Positions 8,674-18,576 are shown, counted from the first letter of the stretch. The stretch: DNA of 64,000 nucleotides from an uncultured Eubacteriales bacterium (GCA_934457415.1 CAKSHM010000002.1:186001-250000), one strand, 5' to 3'. Notes: generated from the letters alone by a model not told the origin. Made by a program: numbers and translations.

Positions 8674-11076
8674 TCACTTTACGGGCTTGATATGCCAGAT
8701 ATTTTCGGCATACTCCTTAATTGAGCGGTCTGCCGAGAAAATACCGGAGCTTGCTATATTCATAAGCGACATTTTATTCCATTTGAGCTTATCCTTATAA
8801 AGCTCGGATGCTTTATCCTGCGCACTGCAGTAATCGGCAAAGTCTCCGAGAGCCATATAGGTGTCGACATTTTTAAGGGTGTTGTAGATATTATCGAAGT
8901 TCTTCCCGTCAATACCCTTTCCGATGAAATCAAGTGCATGGCGGAGCTCGGGATTGTTGTTATAATACATCTGAGGATTATATCCGCGTTTTTGCAGATT
9001 TAAAACCTCGGGTGTGCGCATACCGAAAATTATAATGTTGTCATCGCCTACCGCCTGATGAATTTCAACATTTGCGCCGTCCTCGGTTCCTAATGTTATT
9101 GCGCCGTTCAGCATAAATTTCATATTGCTCGTTCCGCTCGCCTCGGTTGAAGCAAGAGAAATCTGTTCGCTGATCTCTGCGGCAGGAATCATAAGTTCCG
9201 CGAGTGTTACTCGGTAATCCTCAAGGAATACGACCTTCATTTTGTTCTTAACGGCAGGATCGTTATCAATAACCTTTGAAAGCTTATAGATCATCTGAAT
9301 GATTTCTTTGGCAAACAAATAACCCGATGCCGCCTTTGCGCCGAAGATATAGGTTTTCGGGGTGAACGGAGCATTAGGATTATCCTTGATAAAGAGATAA
9401 TCCCTGATAATATGAAGCGCATTCATGTGCTGGCGCTTATATTCGTGAAGTCGTTTTACCTGCATATCCACAATCGAATGCGGGTCAATATCAATCGAAT
9501 AGTTCGATTTGATATAATTTGAAAGTCTTACCTTATTTTTATATTTTATATCGGAAAGCTTGTTTAACACCGTTTCATCATCAAGATAATCCTTAAGCTT
9601 AGAAAGCTTTGAGGCATCGGCGATAAACCCGTCGCCTATAAGCTCTGTGATAAGCTTTGAAAGCTCTGGATTTGCCTGACAGAGCCATCTGCGGTGTGCG
9701 ATACCGTTTGTAACATTGGTGAATTTTTCGGGGGTAAGCTTATAATAATCGTTGAAAAGCTCATTTTTGATAATATCGCTGTGAAGCTTTGAAACTCCGT
9801 TTACGGTATGGCAGGTCGCAACGCAGAGGTTAGCCATTCTTATAACGCCGTTTTGAATTATTGCGACTCTTTCCGCAAGCGCGAAGTCGCCGGTGAGATT
9901 TACAATATGCTCACGGTATCTGCGGTCAATTTCTTTTACTATCTGATAAATTCTCGGAAGTCTTTCCTTAAAAAGGCTTTCCTGCCAGCACTCAAGAGCT
10001 TCGCTCATTATAGTGTGGTTTGTATAAGCCATGGTCTTAGTTACGATATCCCATGATTTTTCCCATGAATAACCGCACTCGTCAAGCAAAAGCCTCATAA
10101 GCTCGGGAATTGCAAGGGTGGGGTGGGTATCGTTAATATGAATGGCAATCTTTTCCGGAAGATTTTCAAGCGTGTTGTATTTTCTTGTGTGGCGCCTTAA
10201 AATATCCTGAATTGAAGCGGAAACTAAGAAATACTGCTGTCTTAAGCGGAGAGATTTACCCTCGATATGGTTATCCTCAGGATAAAGAACTTTAGAAATC
10301 GCCTCTGTCATTGCGCGCTTTTCAAGCGCTCTTACATAGTCGCCCTGATTGAAAGCGCTCATGTTGAAATCTTCGCATTCAGCGCTCCAAAGTCTTAAAA
10401 CGCTGACCGTCTTGCCGTCCTTGCCTGCAACCTTTAAATCATAGGGCATTGCGCGGACGTTTGTATAATCCTTATGCTCAACATGATGGAACTCTCCGTC
10501 CCACCATTCGTTTATATAACCGTCAAAATGAACGTCGACTGCCGAAGACGGCCGCTGCTCAAGCCATACTCCGCCGCCCGGGAGCCAGAAGTCTGGCATT
10601 TCGGTCTGCCATCCGTCAACAAGCTTCTGCCTGAAAATCCCCAGCTCATAACGGATGCAATATCCCATAGCATTGTATCCGCCGGTTGCGAGCGCGTCCA
10701 AAAAGCATGCGGCAAGTCTGCCTAATCCGCCGTTTCCGAGACCGGCATCGGGTTCAAAATCATAAAGCTTTTCAAGCTTGACATTGTACTTTTTAAGAGC
10801 CTGAGCCATAGCGTTTGTAAGCTCAAGGTTGAAAAGATTGTTTTTAAGCGATCTTCCCATGAGGAATTCCATGCTAAGATAATATACGGTTTTTGCTCCC
10901 TGTTCGTCAACCTTCTTTTTAAAAGCAGCTTTTCTGTCACTCATTATGTCGAGCAGGACAAGAACGCATGCCTTATAAAAGATGTCGTCCGAAGCCTGAT
11001 CGGGGGTTACTCCGAAATTGTGTGAAAGCTTAATTTCAAGCATTTCGGAAAGTTTTGCAGCTGTGTAATTAGTCAT
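8674..11076 (-). CDS. glgP: Glycogen/maltodextrin phosphorylase (GT35)
   Basis: This releases glucose-1-phosphate from alpha-1,4-glucans using PLP. At 800 residues it is full length. The PLP-lysine region EASGTSNMKFMLNGAITLGT is intact, as are the N-terminal GNGGLGRLAACFLD and the HINDTHPTLAIPELMR block. A GGAG ribosome site lies upstream of the ATG. It is first in a two-gene operon with the GH13 enzyme. Confidence 0.95.
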   Translation of the reverse strand: MTNYTAAKLSEMLEIKLSHNFGVTPDQASDDIFYKACVLVLLDIMSDRKAAFKKKVDEQGAKTVYYLSMEFLMGRSLKNNLFNLELTNAMAQALKKYNVKLEKLYDFEPDAGLGNGGLGRLAACFLDALATGGYNAMGYCIRYELGIFRQKLVDGWQTEMPDFWLPGGGVWLEQRPSSAVDVHFDGYINEWWDGEFHHVEHKDYTNVRAMPYDLKVAGKDGKTVSVLRLWSAECEDFNMSAFNQGDYVRALEKRAMTEAISKVLYPEDNHIEGKSLRLRQQYFLVSASIQDILRRHTRKYNTLENLPEKIAIHINDTHPTLAIPELMRLLLDECGYSWEKSWDIVTKTMAYTNHTIMSEALECWQESLFKERLPRIYQIVKEIDRRYREHIVNLTGDFALAERVAIIQNGVIRMANLCVATCHTVNGVSKLHSDIIKNELFNDYYKLTPEKFTNVTNGIAHRRWLCQANPELSKLITELIGDGFIADASKLSKLKDYLDDETVLNKLSDIKYKNKVRLSNYIKSNYSIDIDPHSIVDMQVKRLHEYKRQHMNALHIIRDYLFIKDNPNAPFTPKTYIFGAKAASGYLFAKEIIQMIYKLSKVIDNDPAVKNKMKVVFLEDYRVTLAELMIPAAEISEQISLASTEASGTSNMKFMLNGAITLGTEDGANVEIHQAVGDDNIIIFGMRTPEVLNLQKRGYNPQMYYNNNPELRHALDFIGKGIDGKNFDNIYNTLKNVDTYMALGDFADYCSAQDKASELYKDKLKWNKMSLMNIASSGIFSADRSIKEYAENIWHIKPVK

Positions 11077-11280
11077 ATATCCATCTCCAAATCAAGATTA
11101 TATTTCTTATATATTGTTTACTTTATTATAATACATTATTCCGTGTATTTTTGCAAGTGCTTATTATAATGGAATTTATTTAAGTTTTTAGATAATTTTA
11201 ACAAATTAAAATTCTTTCAAATCTTTTTTTGAAAAATTATTATGCAAATTAAACCAATATATACTGAATCTTAAAAACGG

Positions 11281-11308
11281 TTGAAGATTTTTTAAATTAT
11301 GATATAAT
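11281..11308 (+). promoter_or_regulatory. Sigma-A-type promoter of azlCD
   Basis: TTGAAG (11281-11286) and TATAAT (11303-11308) are separated by 16 bases, 32 bases ahead of the azlC ATG. Confidence 0.65.
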
Positions 11309-11339
11309 TATTTCAGGCTTTTAAAAAGAGGCGACTCGT

Positions 11340-12050
11340 ATGCAGAATTCAAAAAATTTTTTAAACGGAATAAAGGACGGGCTTCCCGTATGTATCGGAT
11401 ATCTTGCGGTAGCCTTTGCATTCGGAATTTCGGCGGTCTCTCAGGGGCTTACGGGCCTTCAGGCAACTCTGATTTCAATAACAAATGTTACCTCCGCCGG
11501 TCAGCTTGCCGCCGTGCCGATTATTCTTTCAAACGGAGCATTTTATGAACTGGCTTTAAGTCAGTTTATAATAAATTTAAGATATGCCCTTATGTCGGTT
11601 TCGCTCTCTCAGAGATTTGATAAATCTGTTAAGACCTTGGACAGGTTTGTTTTTTCGTTTGTCAATACAGATGAGGTGTTCGCTATCGGCGCCTCAAATC
11701 CCGAGCTTTTGAACAGAAAATATATGTATGGTCTTATTCTCACTCCATATCTCGGCTGGGGTATAGGAACGATTATAGGGGCTGTCGCAGGAAGTGTATT
11801 GCCTCAGGTTATTATAAATGCGCTTAATCTTGCGATTTACGGAATGTTTATCGCTATTGTTGTTCCTGCGGCTCACGGAAATAGAAATGTTCTTTTCTGT
11901 GTTGCGATTTCTGTTTTATTAAGCTGCTGCTTTAAATATATTCCGTTTCTGGTTAAGGTCCAAAGCGGCTTTGCAATAATTATATGCGCTCTTGCCGCCT
12001 CCTGTATTATGGCGGCTGTCGCACCGACGGGGGAAGAAACCGCAAAATGA
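11340..12050 (+). CDS. azlC: AzlC-family branched-chain amino acid exporter, large subunit
   Basis: A 236-residue membrane protein with the AzlC pattern: GYLAVAFAFGISAVSQGL, then TNVTSAGQLAAV, then FIINLRYALMSVSLSQR. It pairs with AzlD to export branched-chain amino acids or their analogues. A GAGGCGAC ribosome site precedes the ATG. Its stop overlaps the azlD start (ATGA). Confidence 0.9.
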   Translation: MQNSKNFLNGIKDGLPVCIGYLAVAFAFGISAVSQGLTGLQATLISITNVTSAGQLAAVPIILSNGAFYELALSQFIINLRYALMSVSLSQRFDKSVKTLDRFVFSFVNTDEVFAIGASNPELLNRKYMYGLILTPYLGWGIGTIIGAVAGSVLPQVIINALNLAIYGMFIAIVVPAAHGNRNVLFCVAISVLLSCCFKYIPFLVKVQSGFAIIICALAASCIMAAVAPTGEETAK

Positions 12051-12370
12051 ATTACAGTAAATTTTTTATTTATCTTTTGGTTATGGCAGGAGTAACATAT
12101 CTTGTAAGAATGCTGCCTATGGTTTTGCTTAAAAAGAAAATAACTGATAAATACCTGCTTTCGGTTCTTTTTTATATGCCCTATGCAGTCCTTTCCTGTA
12201 TGACAGTTCCGGGATTTTTATATGCTACAGGTAATATTTGGTCTGCTGTTTGCGGATTTATCGCGGCATTTATTTTAGGCTGGAAAAAATCAAGCCTTAT
12301 AGTTGTCGCGGCAGGTGCAAGTGCAGGAGCATTAGTGTGTGAACTTGTTATAAAGTGTATTATAAAATAA
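12047..12370 (+). CDS. azlD: AzlD-family exporter, small subunit
   Basis: A 107-residue protein with four hydrophobic segments, typical of the small partner of AzlC; the VTYLVRMLPMVLLKKKI motif near the N-terminus is characteristic. The ATG at 12047 is chosen because it gives the four-base overlap with azlC and the conserved N-terminus; upstream in-frame codons lie in azlC. Confidence 0.9.
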   Translation: MNYSKFFIYLLVMAGVTYLVRMLPMVLLKKKITDKYLLSVLFYMPYAVLSCMTVPGFLYATGNIWSAVCGFIAAFILGWKKSSLIVVAAGASAGALVCELVIKCIIK

Positions 12371-12415
12371 GTTAAAATAATTGTTATACAGCTTTAAAAA
12401 CCGCATAAATAAAGG

Positions 12416-12450
12416 AAAACCGTCTGTTTTTTAAAACGGACGGTTTTTAA
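12416..12450. terminator. Bidirectional terminator between azlD and the flavodiiron gene
   Basis: AAAACCGTCTGTTTT and AAAACGGACGGTTTT pair with one wobble and have A/T tails on both sides. Confidence 0.8.
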
Positions 12451-12462
12451 AGTCTGAATTAT

Positions 12463-13626
12463 TTATTTTCTGTAAAGCTCTTTTGCCATGAGGTCGAGCT
12501 GAATTAAATTTTCATCATCTAAAGCTGAAAGAATTTTTACATCGCTGTCTGTAAAACTGATATTTTTGCACTTTTCAAATTTTTCGCGCATAAGCTTTGC
12601 GGCTACGGGAACCCAAGAGCCGTTTTCAATAAATGCAACCGTTCTGTTCTGATAGTTTCTTTCAGTCAGCCCGTCAATAAGTTGTTTCATAAATGGAAAC
12701 AGGTCTGCATTATAAGTCGGGCAGGCAAGAACAAGCTTGTTATATCTGAAACAGTCTTCTATTGCTTCTGCCATATCGCATCTTGCAAGATCATTAAGCG
12801 CCACCTTCGGACAGCCGTATTCTTTTAACTTTTCTGTAAGAATTTCTGCGGCATGCTTTGTGTTGCCGTAAACCGAACAATAGCAAATACAAACTCCGTC
12901 GCTTTCCGGTTCATAAGTAGACCATGTATTGTAAAGTCCTGTGTAATAGTTTAAATTTTCGGTTAAAACAGGTCCGTGGAGAGGGCAGATTTTTTCAATA
13001 TTAAGAGCCGCGGCTTTTTTGAGCAGGGTTTGCATTTGAGCACCGTATTTTCCGACAATTCCGAAATAATATCTTCTTGCTTCGCATGCCCAGTCCTCAT
13101 CGGTATCGTAAGCCCCGAATTTGCCGAAACCGTCGGCTGAGAATAAAACCTTTTCCAAACTTTCGTATGTTACCATAACCTCCGGCCAATGCACCATCGG
13201 AGCAAATATAAAGTTAAGTGTATGCGAACCTAAGTTTAAAGCCTCGCCGTCCTTAACTATTATTGTTTTTTCGGTTAAATCGACACCGAAAAAGTTTTTA
13301 ATCATAGTCAGCGATTTAGAGTTTGTCACTACCTTGCTTTTTGGATATTCATTTAAGAAATTCATAATGTTTGCCGAGTGGTCGGGCTCCATGTGTGATA
13401 TTACCAAAAAGTCGGGATTTCGGCCGTTTAATGCGGTTTTCAGATTGTTTAACCATTCGTTTTTATATTCTGCTTCAACAGTATCCATAACAGCGATTTT
13501 ATCATCTATTATAACATAAGAATTGTATGCCATTCCGTTTGGTACTGTATACTGCCCCTCGAATAAATCGATTTTCCTGTCGTTTACACCTATGTATCTG
13601 ATGCTGTCCGAAATATTCATATTCAT
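12463..13626 (-). CDS. Flavodiiron protein (oxygen/NO reductase)
   Basis: A 387-residue class A flavodiiron protein that reduces O2 to water and/or NO to N2O, protecting anaerobes. The metallo-beta-lactamase half has H78-M-E80-P-D82-H83, PMVHWPEVM, FSADGFG and CPLHGPV, all diiron ligands. The flavodoxin half starts about residue 247 (CICYCSVYGNTKHAAEIL). No rubredoxin is fused, so electrons must come from a separate donor. It stands alone between convergent and divergent genes. Confidence 0.92.
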   Translation of the reverse strand: MNMNISDSIRYIGVNDRKIDLFEGQYTVPNGMAYNSYVIIDDKIAVMDTVEAEYKNEWLNNLKTALNGRNPDFLVISHMEPDHSANIMNFLNEYPKSKVVTNSKSLTMIKNFFGVDLTEKTIIVKDGEALNLGSHTLNFIFAPMVHWPEVMVTYESLEKVLFSADGFGKFGAYDTDEDWACEARRYYFGIVGKYGAQMQTLLKKAAALNIEKICPLHGPVLTENLNYYTGLYNTWSTYEPESDGVCICYCSVYGNTKHAAEILTEKLKEYGCPKVALNDLARCDMAEAIEDCFRYNKLVLACPTYNADLFPFMKQLIDGLTERNYQNRTVAFIENGSWVPVAAKLMREKFEKCKNISFTDSDVKILSALDDENLIQLDLMAKELYRK

Positions 13627-13801
13627 TTTTTATTACCTCCGGTTTATTTTTCTTTAAGTATACACTCAAATTGTTAAAAAATCAATAATAATTACTGATT
13701 TTTTAAAATAAAAACTAAATTTTATTCTTAAATTAAAAAAGTTGCTCTTTACGGATAAAGTATTAAATGTTATTATAGTTTGAAAGAAAGGGGGCGGAAG
13801 A

Positions 13802-14623
13802 ATGAATAAATTCGAAGAAATTAAAAACACGCTCGCTCCGTTTGAGTGGGGAAAGAACAAATTCGGAGCAGTAAACTGTATCGGTACCGGCAATACATTT
13901 TATCCTTACAGCTTCACAAGGGAGAATTCTAAATCCCTGCTATTTGTGTATACGGTATCGGGCAAGGGATTTCTTGAATATAAAGGCAATTATAATATTT
14001 TAGAAGAGGGCGATGTCTTTTTTATAGATTGCAGGGAATTTCAGAAATACGGGGCATATTCGGACAAATGGGATTTTCTTTACACCCATCTGAATATCTG
14101 TGATGTCGTTATGCCTTATTATCTTTTGCTCACGGAAAACGGAAGAAGAACGGTATTTCATTATCCGTCCTTTGAAAAAGAGGTTTTTTTAAGACTCAAA
14201 GGCTATATTTTCGACGCAAGCCTCGATTCTATGGCAAAAGCGTCGGTTTGTATCGTTAAATTCATTTTAAATCTTCTGCTTTTAAATAAGCCCGCTATCC
14301 CTGACAATATAAAAAGAACCGCAGGGTATATTAGAGAACACTGCGGCGAAAGTATAAATGTTGAAAGGCTCGCTCAAAAAGCGAATTTGAGCAAATATTA
14401 TTTTATAAGGTGCTTTAAAAGGTATTACGGCTCAACTCCGCATGAATATACGGTTCTTTGCAGACTTGAGAATGCGAAGAATTTGCTCGTAAATTCCGAT
14501 ACCGGAATTGAAGAGATAGCCGAAATCTGCGGATTTTCTTCCGCCTCAGCTTTTTCGGTAAGCTTTAAAAACTCGGTAGGCTTAAGCCCTACCGAGTTCA
14601 GGAAACAATTTAAAATGCTTTGA
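13802..14623 (+). CDS. AraC-family transcriptional regulator
   Basis: A 273-residue regulator with an N-terminal cupin-like sensing half (about 15-150; LEEGDVFFIDCREF) and a C-terminal double HTH (about 175-273; LSKYYFIRCFKRYYGSTPHEY and IAEICGFSSASAFSVSFKNSVG). An AAAGGGGG site precedes the ATG. It converges on the GH3 gene, overlapping by 14 bases, so it probably controls the GH3/GH29 glycan genes beside it. Confidence 0.9.
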   Translation: MNKFEEIKNTLAPFEWGKNKFGAVNCIGTGNTFYPYSFTRENSKSLLFVYTVSGKGFLEYKGNYNILEEGDVFFIDCREFQKYGAYSDKWDFLYTHLNICDVVMPYYLLLTENGRRTVFHYPSFEKEVFLRLKGYIFDASLDSMAKASVCIVKFILNLLLLNKPAIPDNIKRTAGYIREHCGESINVERLAQKANLSKYYFIRCFKRYYGSTPHEYTVLCRLENAKNLLVNSDTGIEEIAEICGFSSASAFSVSFKNSVGLSPTEFRKQFKML

Positions 14624-16214
14624 TTTCGTAATTTTTCATCGGAATTTTACCCGTCAGTTCGCTTTCTCCGTAAATCGAGCTGACGGCTTCTTCTAAGCAT
14701 TTCTCAAACGGATAAGTGTGAATGGCGGTATGAGCAAGCGGAAAATATTCCGTAAGGTAATGCGGTGTTCCGATTGCCATGACGATTGTTTTATCTTCAT
14801 CAAAGCGCTGAGCGGAATGAAGATTAACGAGCTCTCTTGAATACATCGGGAGAGCGGAGCTTGAAAAGGCGCAGTAAACGATTAAGTCATAATCCCTGTC
14901 GATTTCTCCGGCTTCAAAGTCCTCAAGATAAACATCCCATGACCTCTTTAAATCAACCTCTGCGCCGTGTTTTTTAAATTCTTCGGCTAAGAAATCGGCA
15001 AGAGCGTCCGCGCGGTCTCTTGTGTCTAAAAAGCATTCAACAGAGGTTACAATTCTAACCTTTTTAATCTTTTCTTTTTTAACGGGGATAAGATTAAGCG
15101 TGTTTTTGTAAAGCGTTCCGCTTTTCTTTGCAAGAGTATCCTTTAAGCCGACAGCAAAGGCAATTGACGCCTCATAGCTTTTCGGCTCTGCCTTAATGCC
15201 GCATATTTTCTCTTTGAAAGTCTGGATTCTTAAAATTGCGTCATCAAGGCGGGACATCGGAATTTCGCCGCTTTCAAGCGCTTTTTCGATTAGCGTTGCC
15301 GTTTCCTCTCTCGGCCAGAGCATCATATCAAGACCTGCTCTGAAGGCTTCAACCTCTGCTTCTCTTCTGCAGAATTTGTATCTTACAAAGCCGCCCATAT
15401 CCATGGCGTCCGTTATGGCGACTCCCTTAAAGCCTAATTCTTCCTTTAAAAGCTTCATTGCGTCAGCGGAAAGAGACGCCGGCGGATAAACTCCGTTTTC
15501 TGAGTCGTTCTGAAAAGCCGGTACGCAGATGTGGCCTACCATTACAGCCGACATTCCTGCCTCAAATGCCGCTTTATAAACCTTGCCGTAGGTATTAAGC
15601 CAAGCTTCTTTTGAAAGATTGTTTTTAGAGCATACAATATGCTGATTTCTCGCGTCACAGCCGTCTCCCGGGAAATGCTTACCTGTCGTCATAACGCCGT
15701 TTTCCTGAAAGCCTTTGATTTCCTCTGTAAGCAGACCGCACATATATTCAGGGTCGTTTGAAATGCTCCTTGTGCGTACAATTTCGTTAAACTTATTAAA
15801 TACCATATCGCAGACGGGAGCAAACGCCCAGTTTACTCCGACGGTTTTGCACTGAACAGCTATGGCTTTTCCGTAATCATAAGCAAGCTTTTTATCGCCT
15901 GCCGAGCCTATAGCCATCGGAGGGGGCAAAGCGACATAATCGTTTGAGAGAAATCCGGTTGCCTGCTCGGCGTCCGAAGCGACAAGCAGAGGAATTTTTG
16001 AATATTTTTGATATTCCGCAATTATTTCGGCAAATTTTTTTCTGTCTATGGATTTATCGTCTCTTAATTCGTTGCAGATAAAAATTCCTCCGACAGGATA
16101 TTTCTCCATGAAATTTTTAATCGAACCGTACTGTTTTATATGCTTTTTCGGGTTTGCCTTGACGACCATCATCTGGCAGACCTTTTCGTGAAGACTCAGG
16201 CTGTTAAGATTCAT
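14610..16214 (-). CDS. GH3 glycosidase, NagZ-like
   Basis: A 534-residue protein, probably a beta-N-acetylhexosaminidase or related GH3 glycosidase. The barrel carries GKHFPGDGCDARNQH (178-192, the NagZ-type loop) and the nucleophile Asp269 in GVAITDAMDMGG. A second alpha/beta domain follows (about 350-534). No signal peptide, so it acts on imported sugars or muropeptides. The loop differs from canonical FPGHG...DSH (Asp and Asn replacing His and Asp), so substrate use may differ. It diverges from the GH29 gene. Confidence 0.85.
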   Translation of the reverse strand: MNLNSLSLHEKVCQMMVVKANPKKHIKQYGSIKNFMEKYPVGGIFICNELRDDKSIDRKKFAEIIAEYQKYSKIPLLVASDAEQATGFLSNDYVALPPPMAIGSAGDKKLAYDYGKAIAVQCKTVGVNWAFAPVCDMVFNKFNEIVRTRSISNDPEYMCGLLTEEIKGFQENGVMTTGKHFPGDGCDARNQHIVCSKNNLSKEAWLNTYGKVYKAAFEAGMSAVMVGHICVPAFQNDSENGVYPPASLSADAMKLLKEELGFKGVAITDAMDMGGFVRYKFCRREAEVEAFRAGLDMMLWPREETATLIEKALESGEIPMSRLDDAILRIQTFKEKICGIKAEPKSYEASIAFAVGLKDTLAKKSGTLYKNTLNLIPVKKEKIKKVRIVTSVECFLDTRDRADALADFLAEEFKKHGAEVDLKRSWDVYLEDFEAGEIDRDYDLIVYCAFSSSALPMYSRELVNLHSAQRFDEDKTIVMAIGTPHYLTEYFPLAHTAIHTYPFEKCLEEAVSSIYGESELTGKIPMKNYEIKAF

Positions 16215-16397
16215 AACAATCTTCCTTTTCAGATATAATTTGTTTTTATAATAACATTTAATTTTAAAATGTATAACATATATAATTGCTTAAGATTTTA
16301 TAAAAATTGCTCTTTTTTGTAAATATGTTTGTATTTGTATTTTTTATATGATAAAATCGTCATGAAAATCAGAAATATTTTTTAACGGGAGGCACTT

Positions 16398-17777
16398 ATG
16401 GCAGAGATTATTGAAAACGGAATTCATTCGATGAGTGAAGAAACAGGATATATTGTTCCCGATGATGAAGCTGTAAAGCAAAAGCTTGAATGGTTTAAGG
16501 ATCAGAAATTAGGGCTTATGATGCACTGGGCGCCTGCAAGTCAGCTCGGAATCGTCGAGTCATGGTCGGTTTGTGAAAAAGCGCCGTGGGATAATGAAAA
16601 ATATAATGATTGGGCGCAAAAGGAAATAAACTGGATAAAGGACCTTGATAAATTCCGCAAGGACCTTAAAGAAACGAATAAAACCTTTAATCCGATAAAG
16701 TTTTCGCCCGAGCGCTGGGCAAAACTTGCAAAGGAATGCGGTTTTAAATATCTTCTTTTTACCACAAAGCACCATGACGGCTTTTGCATGTACGATTCTA
16801 AGTATTCCGATTATAAGATTACCTCGCCCGATTGCCCTTTTCATAAGAATGAAAATGCCGATATCGTAAAATCGCTTTACAATGCTTTTAGGAACGAGGG
16901 CCTCGGAATTTCGGTTTATTTTTCAAAGCCTGATTGGAACTGCGATTATTATTGGAGTCCGAAATTTAAAAATGAGTATTCCTGCAATGCAAATTATGAC
17001 CCTTTAAAAGAGCCTGAGTTATGGGAGAAATTTGTTGGCTATACCCATAATCAGATAAAGGAGCTTACTACTGATTACGGCAAGGTAGATGTTTTATGGC
17101 TTGACGGCGGCTGTGTTTCTCCGAAAATAAATCATCAGAACATTCATCTTGAAAGGCTTATTCCCAAAATCAGAAGTACAACTCAAAAGGGTCTTATAGT
17201 TGCAGACAGAACGGTGGGCGGCGAATATGAGAATATCTTAACTCCCGAACAAACTGTACCCGAAAAACCGATAAATGCGCCTTGGGAATCCTGTATTACA
17301 GTGGGAGATGATTTTTCTTATCATTATGACTGCAATCTTCACCTTAAAAGTCCCGCGCAAATAATCCATACTTTTCTGGATATAGTTTGCAAAGGCGGAA
17401 ATCTCGCCCTTAATATTACCCCTCAGCCGGACGGCGAGCTGCCCGAGGGTATGCTGAATATTCTAAATGAATTCGGACTTTGGCTTAAAATAAACGGCGA
17501 GGGGATTTTCGGCTCAAGACCCTGCTATCCGTACAGCTTCAGAGATGTTAAATACACTGAAAAAGACGGTGCAATCTATGCCTTTGCGGTTTATAAAAAG
17601 AATTATCATCCTTTAAGACAGGTGGTATTAAAAACCGACAGAAAGCTTAAGGAGGTAATTTCTCTTCGAACCAAAGAAAAGCTTGATTTTAAGCAGGACG
17701 GCGAGTTTGTAATCGTTGACACTTCCGATCTTCCGCTGTATAATATGAAATACGCTGAGGGCTTTAAGCTTATATAA
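16398..17777 (+). CDS. GH29 alpha-L-fucosidase
   Basis: A 459-residue retaining fucosidase barrel without a signal peptide. Motifs: LMMHWAPAS near 40, FTTKHHDGFCMYDSKYSDY (121-139), and the nucleophile Asp236 in VDVLWLDGG. A small C-terminal beta domain ends the protein. The GGGAGG site 6 bases upstream fixes the ATG at 16398. With the divergent GH3 gene and the AraC regulator it suggests use of mucin or other fucosylated glycans. Confidence 0.9.
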   Translation: MAEIIENGIHSMSEETGYIVPDDEAVKQKLEWFKDQKLGLMMHWAPASQLGIVESWSVCEKAPWDNEKYNDWAQKEINWIKDLDKFRKDLKETNKTFNPIKFSPERWAKLAKECGFKYLLFTTKHHDGFCMYDSKYSDYKITSPDCPFHKNENADIVKSLYNAFRNEGLGISVYFSKPDWNCDYYWSPKFKNEYSCNANYDPLKEPELWEKFVGYTHNQIKELTTDYGKVDVLWLDGGCVSPKINHQNIHLERLIPKIRSTTQKGLIVADRTVGGEYENILTPEQTVPEKPINAPWESCITVGDDFSYHYDCNLHLKSPAQIIHTFLDIVCKGGNLALNITPQPDGELPEGMLNILNEFGLWLKINGEGIFGSRPCYPYSFRDVKYTEKDGAIYAFAVYKKNYHPLRQVVLKTDRKLKEVISLRTKEKLDFKQDGEFVIVDTSDLPLYNMKYAEGFKLI

Positions 17778-17797
17778 AATTTTAAAGGGGAAATAAT

Positions 17798-18235
17798 ATG
17801 TCAGGCTTATGCGGTGCGGACTGCTCAAAATGTCCGACAAAAGAAGCATGCAAGGGCTGCGGAAATTCCTGCGGAAGTCCGTTCGGAGGCAAATGCCTTG
17901 TAAAGGATTATATTAAAAAAGGCGGTAAAGATAATTATTCTGCCTTTAAGCAAAAGCTTCTTGATGAAATAAACGCTCTTCTTGAATTTGAGGGAATCCC
18001 GAAGGCTCGGGAGCTTTTTGAGCTGAGAGGCGAATATGTCAATCTCGCTTATCCTTTGCCCAATTCAAAAAAATGTGCGTTTTTAAACGATAATGATATT
18101 TATCTGGGCACTCAGATAGAATTCGGCGAAATGGGGACTTGCTGCGGTGTAGTCGCAGGGCTCGGATTTATTCTTGTCTGCAGCTATGGGCTCGACGGCA
18201 GCGACCCTGAAATAATGATTTATAAAAGAAGATAA
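17798..18235 (+). CDS. DUF3795-type cysteine-rich protein
   Basis: A 145-residue protein whose first 40 residues hold a dense cysteine cluster (CGADCSKCPTKEACKGCGNS), the hallmark of the DUF3795 group, probably binding metal. A second pair, GTCCGVV, occurs near residue 110. The function is unknown. It follows the fucosidase by 20 bases with an AAAGGGG site and may share its transcript. It is the last gene before tRNA-Trp. Confidence 0.75.
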   Translation: MSGLCGADCSKCPTKEACKGCGNSCGSPFGGKCLVKDYIKKGGKDNYSAFKQKLLDEINALLEFEGIPKARELFELRGEYVNLAYPLPNSKKCAFLNDNDIYLGTQIEFGEMGTCCGVVAGLGFILVCSYGLDGSDPEIMIYKRR

Positions 18236-18242
18236 TTTTGTC

Positions 18243-18271
18243 TTGACTTTTTGCCTGATTTATTATATAAT
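18243..18271 (+). promoter_or_regulatory. Promoter of tRNA-Trp
   Basis: TTGACT (18243-18248) and TATAAT (18266-18271) with an exact 17-base spacer. Confidence 0.85.
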
Positions 18272-18299
18272 CATTAAGCGCTTTTGAAAGCGCTGAAAT

Positions 18300-18375
18300 A
18301 GGGGTATAGCTCAGTTGGTAGAGCATCGGTCTCCAAAACCGAGTGCCGAGGGTTCAAGTCCTTCTGCCCCTGCCA
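18300..18375 (+). tRNA. tRNA-Trp (anticodon CCA)
   Basis: All arms fold: acceptor AGGGGTA/TGCCCCT, D arm GCTC..GAGC, anticodon arm TCGGT-CTCCAAA-ACCGA with CCA as anticodon, and T arm with TTCAAGT. The 3' CCA is encoded. It marks the left border of the accessory region. Confidence 0.95.
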
Positions 18376-18376
18376 A

Positions 18377-18412
18377 AACAGCAAGCACCGCTTTTGCGGT
18401 GTTTGCTGTTTT
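18377..18412 (+). terminator. Terminator after tRNA-Trp
   Basis: AACAGCAAGCACCGC and GCGGTGTTTGCTGTT pair around a TTTT loop (one mismatch), followed by TTTT. Confidence 0.85.
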
Positions 18413-18529
18413 TTGTATGTGCAAAAAATGAAAACGAGGCACTCGGAGAGTGTCGAGGGGTGCGGGTCTCCTGCGGAGACCTCTGCATACAAAGTATGCA
18501 GAAGCACCGACCGAGCCGGCAGGCGAGAC

Positions 18530-18550
18530 CAAGTCCTTCTGCCCCTGCCA
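18530..18550 (+). repeat. Duplicated tRNA-Trp 3' end, att-like
   Basis: CAAGTCCTTCTGCCCCTGCCA repeats the last 21 bases of tRNA-Trp (18355-18375) exactly. No other tRNA arm is present upstream of it. Such a duplicate is what an integrase that targets a tRNA 3' end leaves behind. Confidence 0.7.
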
Positions 18551-18576
18551 GACCTGTGCGACTATAAAGCACAAAA

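Noticed and set aside
18530..18550. A second tRNA gene
   Set aside because: Only the 3' 21 bases match; no acceptor 5' strand, D arm or anticodon arm lies upstream.
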